A DNA stretch of 64,000 nucleotides from Bacteroidaceae bacterium (GTDB lineage Bacteria > Bacteroidota > Bacteroidia > Bacteroidales > Bacteroidaceae): assembly GCA_017645305.1 (NCBI GenBank), contig JAGCPD010000003.1:124001-188000 (forward strand), in the 5' to 3' direction. Made by a program: the position numbers and the translations under genes. The notes under the pieces were generated by a model. The model was not told the DNA's origin. It searched no databases and saw nothing but the letters and a program-made list of their open reading frames with translations. Of the stretch, positions 44,214-51,418 are shown piece after piece (positions within the stretch are counted from its first letter, which is position 1; each line of letters starts with the position of its first letter).

Positions 44214-45749
44214 TTATTGCTGCGGCAGAGGGTACACGGTATATCCCCATTTGCGAGCGGCAGCCGACAGGACAGAGGCTCTTCGCTCGAAGTTCGGCCA
44301 GTTTTTCTTTTCAGCCTGACTCCAGCCTGTTTCTGCTATGGCGAAAACACGGGGATAGAGCATCATCTCAGCATGCCAGGCATCCTGAACATGCTCGGTC
44401 CATAAACAGCCTTGGACACCCAAGACATGATGGGCATTTGCCTCGGAAACGCTCTCCGCCATCGGATTAAAGGAATAGACTTTCTCCAAGGGCAGATGGC
44501 GCCCCACAGGTCGGAACTGAGCCGGGTCTTGATGATAGTCCAAATAACAATAGTGTGTGGGCGTGAAAATCACATCGTGGCCTTCTTTGACAGCTTGCAG
44601 GCCTGCCTCAATTCCGTGCCAGGACATCACGGTGGCATCCGGAGCCAGTCCTCCCTGCAGGATTTCGTCCCATCCGATGATGCGCTTGCCGTGTTCATGG
44701 GCAAAACGCTCCATCCGTTTAATCATATAGCTTTGAAGCTCTTCCGCGCCCTTCAGCCCCTCGGCCTTCATGCGAGCCTGACAGTCCGGGCAAAGCTTCC
44801 AGTTGTTCTTGCGGGCTTCGTCACCGCCAATATGGATGTACTGCGATGGGAACATGGCGAAAACCTCTAACAGCACTTTTTCTAAGAACTCGAAGGTGCT
44901 CTCCTTGCCTGGGCAAAGTTCCCAAGGGTCTTTTCCACCACCTGGCAGGCTGCAAGCCAGTTCGGGATAAGCTGAACGGGTCTCGTAGTTATGCCCGGGC
45001 ATCTCGATTTCGGGAATCACCTCGATATGCCTCTCGTCGGCAAAGGAGAGGATATCGGCAATATCCTGCTTGGTATAGTACCCACCGTAAGCATCAGGCG
45101 TTCCCTCTTCCACGAAAAGCCCGCCTATCTGATTCTTTTCCCAATCCCAGAAGAAAGCCTCGGGACGCCAAGCCGTCAATTGGGTAAGCCGCGGATAGGC
45201 ATCAATCTGCACACGCCAGCCTGGATTATCGACCAGATGGAAATGGAAGCGGTTCATCTTCAGGAGCGCCATCATCTCCAACTGCTTCTTCACGAAGTCC
45301 TTGCCTTGGAAATGCCGGCTCTCGTCGAGCATCACGCCCCTGTGGCGGAAACGCGGCCAGTCGAGGATGGTGCAGCAGGTGACCGAGCTGTCTAAGGAAG
45401 CCATCATCTTGAGTGTCTGACGGGCATAAAACACGCCCTCCTCGTCGGCTGCCTCTATCTTCACGCCCTTCTGCCCCAGCTCTATCCAGTAGGCCGACTT
45501 AAGCTGCCAATCTGCCAGTTTCCTGCCTTCCAAACGACGGAGGAGCGCCTTTTCCGAGATACGCACCTTTTCGTGCAAGCCAGCCATCTTGCCCCGAGAA
45601 ATGCTTCCCGAGCGAATGGAATACTCTGCCGGAGCCGGAATCAGGTTTGTCGGTTGGGGCTGGGCTTCGACGCTCATCGACCCACAGGAAAGTGCAAGCA
45701 CCATGCACACTCCCGCCATCATAAACTGTGTGAGAAAGGTTTTCATCAT
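44214..45749 (-). CDS. GH20 beta-N-acetylhexosaminidase
   Basis: 511 residues. The N-terminal signal peptide has a probable lipobox (MVLALSC), so it is likely a surface or periplasmic lipoprotein. The GH20b domain is followed by the catalytic barrel: WPRFRHRGVMLDESRHF, MNRFHFHLVDNPGWR, IEVIPEIEMPGHNY, and the catalytic Asp-Glu pair in YIHIGGDEARKNNW. It removes terminal GlcNAc or GalNAc from host or dietary glycans. It is unusually compact and single, not in a polysaccharide utilisation locus, and lies just downstream of the tRNA-Thr/SRP RNA genes in the same orientation. Confidence 0.93.
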   Translation of the reverse strand: MMKTFLTQFMMAGVCMVLALSCGSMSVEAQPQPTNLIPAPAEYSIRSGSISRGKMAGLHEKVRISEKALLRRLEGRKLADWQLKSAYWIELGQKGVKIEAADEEGVFYARQTLKMMASLDSSVTCCTILDWPRFRHRGVMLDESRHFQGKDFVKKQLEMMALLKMNRFHFHLVDNPGWRVQIDAYPRLTQLTAWRPEAFFWDWEKNQIGGLFVEEGTPDAYGGYYTKQDIADILSFADERHIEVIPEIEMPGHNYETRSAYPELACSLPGGGKDPWELCPGKESTFEFLEKVLLEVFAMFPSQYIHIGGDEARKNNWKLCPDCQARMKAEGLKGAEELQSYMIKRMERFAHEHGKRIIGWDEILQGGLAPDATVMSWHGIEAGLQAVKEGHDVIFTPTHYCYLDYHQDPAQFRPVGRHLPLEKVYSFNPMAESVSEANAHHVLGVQGCLWTEHVQDAWHAEMMLYPRVFAIAETGWSQAEKKNWPNFERRASVLSAAARKWGYTVYPLPQQ

Positions 45750-45791
45750 ATATCCAATTGACTGCCAGAAAGCAGCCTTTCATACATTCAA

Positions 45792-45825
45792 ATAAAAAAC
45801 CAGCAGAAAGAACACTTTTCGCTGG
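45792..45825 (-). terminator. Intrinsic terminator after SRP RNA and tRNA-Thr
   Basis: Leftward stem GCCAGC...GCTGG with an A/T-rich loop of about 16 bases, ending in TTTTTT on the minus strand. It separates the small RNA genes from the hexosaminidase gene. Confidence 0.65.
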
Positions 45826-45842
45826 CTTTTTTAAAATCCGTG

Positions 45843-45916
45843 AGCCTCTTGTCGGATTCGAACCAACGACCCCGAGATTACAAATCACGTGCTCTGGCCA
45901 ACTGAGCTAAAGAGGC
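45843..45916 (-). tRNA. tRNA-Thr (anticodon TGT)
   Basis: Cloverleaf with acceptor GCCTCTT/AAGAGGC, D-arm AGCTCAGTTGGCCAGAGC, anticodon loop TTTGTAA in GTGATTTGTAATC, and T-arm GGTTCGAATCC. The anticodon UGU reads ACA. CCA is not encoded (TCAC follows). It lies 4 bases downstream of the SRP RNA, probably on the same transcript. Confidence 0.95.
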
Positions 45917-45920
45917 GGGT

Positions 45921-46016
45921 GGGAAAGCTATCTGTATCGCGCCGCTACAACCGACTACCCTTGCTGCTGTCAGGCCCTGGGGGATTCGAAGGGAGCATGC
46001 CGTACAGGACTTTCCC
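45921..46016 (-). ncRNA. ffs: Bacterial signal recognition particle (4.5S) RNA
   Basis: About 96 nt. The two ends pair (GGGAAAG with CTTTCCC), and the conserved core CCCAGGGCCTGACAGCAGCA followed by AGGGTAGTCGG is the SRP domain IV that binds Ffh. In most bacteria the apical loop is GGAA; here the tip reads CCUGACAG, so a UGAC or six-base loop replaces it. A TACCTTTG -7 box (46030-46037) lies just upstream and tRNA-Thr just downstream, both leftward. Confidence 0.85.
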
Positions 46017-46029
46017 GTTTTTGTGGGTG

Positions 46030-46037
46030 CAAAGGTA
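46030..46037 (-). promoter_or_regulatory. -7 promoter box TACCTTTG for SRP RNA and tRNA-Thr
   Basis: CAAAGGTA on the plus strand, 14 bases before the SRP RNA 5' end. Confidence 0.65.
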
Positions 46038-46130
46038 GATATAATTGACAGAAAACACAAATTTTGGCTCGTTTTTTTTTCTACTTGCTTTTTTTACGCG
46101 CACATACGTACATAACTTGAAATAAAGTTG

Positions 46131-46138
46131 TATCTTTG
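46131..46138 (+). promoter_or_regulatory. -7 promoter box TATCTTTG for the DUF4199 operon
   Basis: Lies 41 bases before ATG 46179 and rules out the in-frame start at 46128. Confidence 0.65.
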
Positions 46139-46178
46139 CAGGCAATTTGAAAAAACAGGAGAAGATCTTTTTCAGAAA

Positions 46179-46754
46179 ATGGATAATAAGACCACACATC
46201 CCATGACAATTGTTCAGAGTGCCGCACACATAGCCATAAAAGTAGGTTTCCTGTGCAGCATAAGTTTCCTGTGCAGCGTGCGCGGTATTGCGTCGCCAGG
46301 CATAGCAACGATAGGACATTTAGCAGGCCTGCTGGCTATATACAACATCTTTAAAAGCCTTTTTAAATATCGTTTGTTACAACAAGACATCCGCTTTGGC
46401 AAATGCTTTATGATGGCATTACTTATCTGTATCTTCGCAGGTTTGCTTACCAACGTGATACAGTATATCTACTTTCAGTTTTTCGACAAAGGGTTCTTTC
46501 TGTCGTCCCTCGCTACAGTGATGGAAACACCAGAATACCAGCAGATGGTAAAGTCTGTTTTTACAGGCGTGTCACAAAATGAATTGGACCAAGCCTTTCA
46601 GCAAATAAACATACAAACGTTAATGGCACAGATTATCTTCATGAATCTGCTGGTATCAGTACCCGTATCGCTGTTAACCGCTGCTTTGGCTGCATTACCC
46701 AAAATAAGCAGAAAGACCATAAACCCATCTGAAAACAATATAGAAAAAAAATAA
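46179..46754 (+). CDS. DUF4199-family membrane protein
   Basis: 191 residues from ATG 46179. Four hydrophobic segments: VGFLCSISFLCSV, IGHLAGLLAIYNIF, MMALLICIFAGLLTNVIQYI and ILMNLLVSVPVSLLTAALAA (as IIFMNLLVSVPVSLLTAAL). It is a typical DUF4199 inner-membrane protein of Bacteroidota, with no known function. A glycosyltransferase follows 5 bases later, and this pairing is common, so the two may serve lipid-linked sugar transfer. Confidence 0.85.
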   Translation: MDNKTTHPMTIVQSAAHIAIKVGFLCSISFLCSVRGIASPGIATIGHLAGLLAIYNIFKSLFKYRLLQQDIRFGKCFMMALLICIFAGLLTNVIQYIYFQFFDKGFFLSSLATVMETPEYQQMVKSVFTGVSQNELDQAFQQINIQTLMAQIIFMNLLVSVPVSLLTAALAALPKISRKTINPSENNIEKK

Positions 46755-46759
46755 TCTCA

Positions 46760-47722
46760 ATGGATATATCTGTTGTTATACCCCTGTTCAACGAAGAGGA
46801 ATCGTTACCCGAACTCTTCAGCTGGATAAAGAGAGTGATGGAAGAGAACCGTTTCAGTTACGAAGTGTTCTTTGTAAACGACGGTAGCACAGACAACTCC
46901 TGGCAAGTGATAGAACAGTTGCGCAAAGAAAACCCCGAGGTTGTTCATGGCATAAAATTCCGCCGCAACTACGGAAAAAGTCCGGCTCTATATTGCGGAT
47001 TCGACCGCGTGCATGGCGATGTAGTGATTACCATGGATGCCGACCTGCAAGACTCGCCTGACGAGATTCCAGAACTGTACCGTATGATTAAGGAGGACGG
47101 GTATGACCTGGTAAGCGGTTACAAGATGAATCGCAGCAAGGGTGACCCGTTGTCAAAAACCATCCCTACTAAGCTTTTTAACGCTACCGCCCGCAAGGTG
47201 AGCGGCATACACAATCTGCATGATTTCAACTGCGGCCTGAAAGCCTACAGGATCGATGTAGTAAAGAACATTGAGGTTTACGGTGAAATGCACAGGTACA
47301 TCCCCTATCTGGCTAAAAGTGCCGGCTTCTGCAAAATTGGAGAGAAGCGCGTTCACCATCAGGCAAGGAAATTCGGCAAATCGAAATTCATGGGATGGAA
47401 TCGCTTTGTGAACGGATACCTTGATTTGCTAAGCCTCTGGTTCTTGGACAGCTTTGGTTTGAAGCCCATGCATGTTTTCGGCTTTGTAGGCACGCTGATG
47501 TTTATAATAGGATTTCTGGCCGTAATAGCCGTAGGAGCCACAAAACTCTACTACATCTGCAATGGCATAGCACACCCGCTGGTAACCAGCAGTCCCTACT
47601 TCTACATTGCCCTTACTACAATGATTTTGGGCACACAGCTCTTTGTAGCAGGATTCCTGGGCGAACTTATTAGCCGAAATGCACCGGAAAGAAATAACTA
47701 TCACATAGAGAAGGAGATATAA
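46760..47722 (+). CDS. GT2 polyprenyl-phosphate-type glycosyltransferase
   Basis: 320 residues. GT-A fold: VVIPLFNEEESLPELF, FVNDGSTDNSWQ, and the DxD-like ITMDADLQDSPDEIPEL; then the GtrB/DPM-like FNCGLKAYR and RFVNGYLDLLSLWF, and two C-terminal membrane helices. It should transfer a sugar from a nucleotide sugar to undecaprenyl phosphate at the inner membrane. Its stop overlaps the next start by one base. Confidence 0.92.
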   Translation: MDISVVIPLFNEEESLPELFSWIKRVMEENRFSYEVFFVNDGSTDNSWQVIEQLRKENPEVVHGIKFRRNYGKSPALYCGFDRVHGDVVITMDADLQDSPDEIPELYRMIKEDGYDLVSGYKMNRSKGDPLSKTIPTKLFNATARKVSGIHNLHDFNCGLKAYRIDVVKNIEVYGEMHRYIPYLAKSAGFCKIGEKRVHHQARKFGKSKFMGWNRFVNGYLDLLSLWFLDSFGLKPMHVFGFVGTLMFIIGFLAVIAVGATKLYYICNGIAHPLVTSSPYFYIALTTMILGTQLFVAGFLGELISRNAPERNNYHIEKEI

Positions 47723-48204
47723 TGACGCCAAAAAAAAGATTCTTTCTGGCATGTTTATTTGCGTTGGCAGGGTTGTACAGTTGCGATACCATAGACTGCA
47801 CGCTTAACAATACAGTGGTCATGACATGTAAATTCTATCAAGACGGAAAGGCGGTTCAACTTAATGACACGCTTACCGTAACAGCGGCCGGAACCGATGC
47901 CGTTCTGGTGAACCGCAAATCTAATGCCAGCTCTCTTGCCCTACCCCTAAGCTACTTCAACCCCGAGGACACCATACTTCTGAACATAACGGGCAATGGG
48001 TACGCGGTTACCGACACACTGTGGGTAGAAAAAACATCATACAATCATTTCGAAAGCCCTGACTGCCCCGTAAACATGTTTCATAACATTACGGGCGTTC
48101 GCAGTACCCATTTGTTTATAGATTCTGTAACCATTACCCGACCGGAAGTCAACTTTATTGAATATGAAAATCTTCAGATTCATTTCTATCCTTCTGCTGA
48201 TTAG
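47722..48204 (+). CDS. DUF6452-family lipoprotein
   Basis: 160 residues. The lipobox is LAGLYSC (Cys 21), followed by a beta-rich mature part with four Cys (CDTIDCTLNN, VMTCKFY, DCPVNMFHN). It matches the Bacteroidales DUF6452 family, which is usually encoded next to DUF6048, as here (41-base overlap). Probably an outer-membrane or periplasmic partner of the next protein; function unknown. Confidence 0.8.
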   Translation: MTPKKRFFLACLFALAGLYSCDTIDCTLNNTVVMTCKFYQDGKAVQLNDTLTVTAAGTDAVLVNRKSNASSLALPLSYFNPEDTILLNITGNGYAVTDTLWVEKTSYNHFESPDCPVNMFHNITGVRSTHLFIDSVTITRPEVNFIEYENLQIHFYPSAD

Positions 48205-48964
48205 CCTCTGTTCCCAAACAGTATGGGGAAAAGACAAAAAAGATGAAACGCCCAAGGAAAAGGCTCCCCTGCTGAGCGGTGTGGGTGTGGGTATCGACAT
48301 TTGCGGACTGGCAATGAAAGCCGTAGGTGCCCGTTTTGCCAATATGGAAGTATGTGCCCGTGTAGGCCTGAAGGAAAAGTTTTTCCCCATTTTTGAAATA
48401 GGTATTGGTGATTGTACACGCTACGGAGGTGAAACCACGAACGTCTTTAGCACCCGTTCTCCATACTGGCGAATAGGCATGGACTATAATTTTAACAAGA
48501 AACTTAATGGTAACAGATTCTTGTTGGGGGTACGCTATGGATTCAGTAGGTATAACTACAGTTTTTCCTGCCCGGATTTCGCCGACCCGGTATATGGAAT
48601 TGCCAGTCCATTGGAACTGGATGGACTAAAGGGAAATAATCAGTGGCTGGAGCTATGCATTGGTTTTGAAACCAAGCTTTGGAGCATTGTACGACTGGGT
48701 TATAATATCCGTTATAAAACACGAACCATGCAAAGTGTATCGGACTTGGGAGAGCCTTATTTTGTGCCAGGTTTCGGTAAGAACGACAATAACACCTTTG
48801 GCGGAACAGTTTACGTGACATTCGACATCGGTAAGACTGCACGTTCAAACAATCAGAAGTCACTTTTCGGAAAACGCAAGAAGAAAGAAGATACTAAAGA
48901 CAAGAAACAGGAGACTCCCCCAACAGAAACGGCTCCAAGAGCAGCCAAGAGAAGGGGAAACTGA
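48164..48964 (+). CDS. DUF6048-family outer-membrane beta-barrel-like protein
   Basis: 266 residues from ATG 48164, overlapping the previous gene by 41 bases. A signal peptide (MKIFRFISILLLISLCSQTVWG) is followed by alternating amphipathic strands ending in aromatic residues (FPIFEIGIGDCTRYGG, NRFLLGVRYGFSRYNYSF, WLELCIGFETKLW), as in small barrels. The tail is Lys/Arg-rich. Function unknown; its constant partner is DUF6452. Confidence 0.8.
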   Translation: MKIFRFISILLLISLCSQTVWGKDKKDETPKEKAPLLSGVGVGIDICGLAMKAVGARFANMEVCARVGLKEKFFPIFEIGIGDCTRYGGETTNVFSTRSPYWRIGMDYNFNKKLNGNRFLLGVRYGFSRYNYSFSCPDFADPVYGIASPLELDGLKGNNQWLELCIGFETKLWSIVRLGYNIRYKTRTMQSVSDLGEPYFVPGFGKNDNNTFGGTVYVTFDIGKTARSNNQKSLFGKRKKKEDTKDKKQETPPTETAPRAAKRRGN

Positions 48965-49084
48965 AGAGTGATAATTAACGAAAACCAAAACGAAAACGAA
49001 AAAAGTGACAGGTTGGTTTCGCTAACCAATTTAGTGAAGAAGTTAAGACTGAAAAATAGACTTTAGAAACTTTGGGTTATAAAG
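48965..49084. other. Gap with phrase repeat upstream of mntP
   Basis: Contains AACGAAAACCAAAACGAAAACG, and TTGGTTTCGCTAACCAA, a short inverted repeat at about 49014-49030 (TTGGTT...AACCAA). No yybP-ykoY-type manganese riboswitch could be recognised. Confidence 0.4.
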
Positions 49085-49657
49085 ATGGTATCGTTACTTG
49101 AAATATGGCTTTTAGGATTTGCATTGGCAATGGACTGCTTCTCTGTAAGCATAGCACAAGGCTTGTCAGCAAAGCGCATTATATGGCATCCAATGACAAT
49201 GCAGGCTCTCTCCTTTGGCATTTTCCAAGGCGGTATGACCCTACTGGGTTATATAGGTACATCACTATTCAGCAAGAATCTCCAGCATTTAGAGTTTCTG
49301 GCCGTTTTACTTCTTTTTTATTTAGGAGTTAAGATGATATGGGAAGGAATAAAGGATAAGGAAGAAGAAACGGCAGACTTAAAGACGTTTCACCCACTGA
49401 ACATCATAACATTGTCTGTTGCCACCAGTATAGATGCACTGGCAGTGGGTATTTCCTTTGCCTGTCTGCAGAGTGTCACATTGCCGACAATTCTGCAAGC
49501 TTCCTGCATAATCGGTCTTTGTTCTACCCTTTTTAGCATAGCAGGTCTGGGGATTGGTATCAAAGCCAGCCGGCACATAAACATCAGAAGCGAGGTGCTG
49601 GGTGGCATCATACTCATTTGCATAGGACTTAAGATATTAATTGAACACCTTATATGA
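49085..49657 (+). CDS. mntP: Manganese efflux pump MntP
   Basis: 190 residues and six membrane segments. The paired conserved Asp motifs are present: GFALAMDCFSVSIAQG in helix 1 and SVATSIDALAVGISFA in the second half. MntP exports excess manganese. The stop overlaps apbE by 4 bases, so both are translated together. Confidence 0.93.
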   Translation: MVSLLEIWLLGFALAMDCFSVSIAQGLSAKRIIWHPMTMQALSFGIFQGGMTLLGYIGTSLFSKNLQHLEFLAVLLLFYLGVKMIWEGIKDKEEETADLKTFHPLNIITLSVATSIDALAVGISFACLQSVTLPTILQASCIIGLCSTLFSIAGLGIGIKASRHINIRSEVLGGIILICIGLKILIEHLI

Positions 49658-50712
49658 AAATTAACAACGTATCCGACACTTCGGCAAAAAACCGTTTTCG
49701 CCCCTATCACATTGCCGTTCTGGCATTGCTTATTCTGGGTACCATTTTTATTGCTCAAAGCGAACATGGCAAGCAAAATGACGTTCCGTTCCAATATGAG
49801 GAAGGCTCTGTCTTTGGCACCGTCTATCATATAAAATACCAGTACGCAGATGACCTTCATGACAGTATCATGGGACGTCTGCAAGCCATAGACGGTTCCC
49901 TTTCTATGTTCAATCCCATGAGTACCGTCTCGTGCATCAACAGAGGAGAGAACATGAAAGCAGACTCGCTCATCACCTGTGTATGGAATATGTCGTGTTC
50001 CATCAGTCAGGCAACAGAAGGAGCCTTTGATCCTACAGTAGCACCGCTTGTAAACATCTGGGGCTTTGGGTACAAGAAAAAAGAGACTCCAGACAAAGCC
50101 ATCATAGACAGCCTACGTGATTTGGTAGGTTGGCAACGCATATCCATCCACAATGGTCTGTTCTGCAAAGAAGACCCTCGTATGGTGCTTGATTTCAGTG
50201 CTGTAGCCAAAGGTTTTGGCGTAGATCATGTAGCCAATTTGTTCCGTAGTCTGGGAATTCAGAATTTTATGGTGGAAATCGGAGGTGAAATTGTAGCGCA
50301 AGGCATCAATCCAAAAGGCGAAGCCTGGCATATAGGCATCAACAAACCCGATGACGACAGCACGGGAACGAATAATGAGCTGCAAGAGGTAATAGAGGTA
50401 CATGACGGAGCTCTTGCCACCAGCGGTAACTATAGAAATTTCTACATAGAGGGTGGACGTAAGATTGCTCATACTATTGATCCAAAGACTGGATACCCTG
50501 CCCGACAAAACATTCTCAGTAGTACCGTCAAGGCAGCCTCGTGTGCAATGGCCGACGGCTATGCCACAGCCTTCATGGTAATGGGAATGGAACGCTCACA
50601 GAAATTTCTGAAAAAACATCCTCAGATACAGGCTTACTTCATCTATGCCGATGAGAATGGCCAATATCAGACTTGGCATACACCTTTCTTCTACGAAACA
50701 GAGAAGCACTAA
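49654..50712 (+). CDS. apbE: FAD:protein FMN transferase
   Basis: 352 residues. An N-terminal membrane anchor (HIAVLALLILGTIFIAQ) is followed by the ApbE domain: GSVFGTVYHIKY, VDHVANLFRSLGIQNFMVEIGGE, ATSGNYRNFY, HTIDPKTGYPA and the metal-binding DGYATAFMVMG. It attaches FMN covalently to Rnf/Nqr-type subunits in the periplasm. The stop and the next start share an A (TAATG). Confidence 0.94.
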   Translation: MKINNVSDTSAKNRFRPYHIAVLALLILGTIFIAQSEHGKQNDVPFQYEEGSVFGTVYHIKYQYADDLHDSIMGRLQAIDGSLSMFNPMSTVSCINRGENMKADSLITCVWNMSCSISQATEGAFDPTVAPLVNIWGFGYKKKETPDKAIIDSLRDLVGWQRISIHNGLFCKEDPRMVLDFSAVAKGFGVDHVANLFRSLGIQNFMVEIGGEIVAQGINPKGEAWHIGINKPDDDSTGTNNELQEVIEVHDGALATSGNYRNFYIEGGRKIAHTIDPKTGYPARQNILSSTVKAASCAMADGYATAFMVMGMERSQKFLKKHPQIQAYFIYADENGQYQTWHTPFFYETEKH

Positions 50713-51386
50713 TGATATCCTTAACACAGAAATATGAACTGCTCACCAAACTGCCCCTGCTTCAGGGATTAAGCGGAAAGGAACTGGCACACATAGAAAG
50801 TGTCATAGGTATGGAGGTGAATGAAGTACCGGCTATGAGAAAGCCACTGATTCACCAAAACGACCCCTGCACACACCTCATATTTCTGACAACAGGAAAA
50901 CTACTCCGCCAATACGAGTCAGATGACGGTCTTTTCACAACAAAAACTGTCATTCAAGCCCCCTCACTATTGGAGCCGCATAATCTCTACGGACTTGACT
51001 GTCGCTTTCGCTGTTCCTATACGCCACTTCAAGAGGTATCTTTCATCACCGTTAGAAAGAGGGACGTAATGCAGCATTTGATGAAGACAGACATCTTCCG
51101 CATTAATTATTTCAATCTGCTCTCGGCTATTATTCACAAAAAAGATACAATGCTGCAACCGCGGCGCAACAACACGGTAAGCCAGAAAATCGTACACTTC
51201 CTGCAAAGACAGTTTGCCGATTGCGACGGACAAGCAGAAATTGCCATCAAGATGACAGACCTTGCCGATTACATAGGCGAAACACGCCTGAATACGTCAC
51301 GAGCCCTCAACCAACTTGAGGATGCTAACATCATAGAATTGAAACGCTCACTTATTGTTATACCAGACATAAAGAAGATTCTTTAA
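50712..51386 (+). CDS. Crp/Fnr-family transcriptional regulator
   Basis: 224 residues from ATG 50712. The N-terminal cyclic-nucleotide-like sensor domain (IHQNDPCTHLIFLTTGKLLRQ) is followed by a C-terminal winged helix (IKMTDLADYIGETRLNTSRA). No Cys cluster for an Fe-S centre is present, so it is not Fnr itself; the effector is unknown. It is in one unit with mntP and apbE, which hints at a metal or redox input. Confidence 0.9.
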   Translation: MISLTQKYELLTKLPLLQGLSGKELAHIESVIGMEVNEVPAMRKPLIHQNDPCTHLIFLTTGKLLRQYESDDGLFTTKTVIQAPSLLEPHNLYGLDCRFRCSYTPLQEVSFITVRKRDVMQHLMKTDIFRINYFNLLSAIIHKKDTMLQPRRNNTVSQKIVHFLQRQFADCDGQAEIAIKMTDLADYIGETRLNTSRALNQLEDANIIELKRSLIVIPDIKKIL

Positions 51387-51418
51387 CGATAACGATACAC
51401 TAAACCATAACGATAGAT

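Noticed and set aside
45499..45888. Leftward frame of 129 residues overlapping tRNA-Thr
   Set aside because: Its start is the tRNA itself (the peptide MICNLGVVGSNPTRGSR is a well-known false translation of tRNA 3' halves), and the rest is a shadow of the hexosaminidase gene.
48965..49084. Manganese (yybP-ykoY) riboswitch before mntP
   Set aside because: The gap contains only phrase repeats and a small hairpin; the riboswitch's conserved loops are absent.
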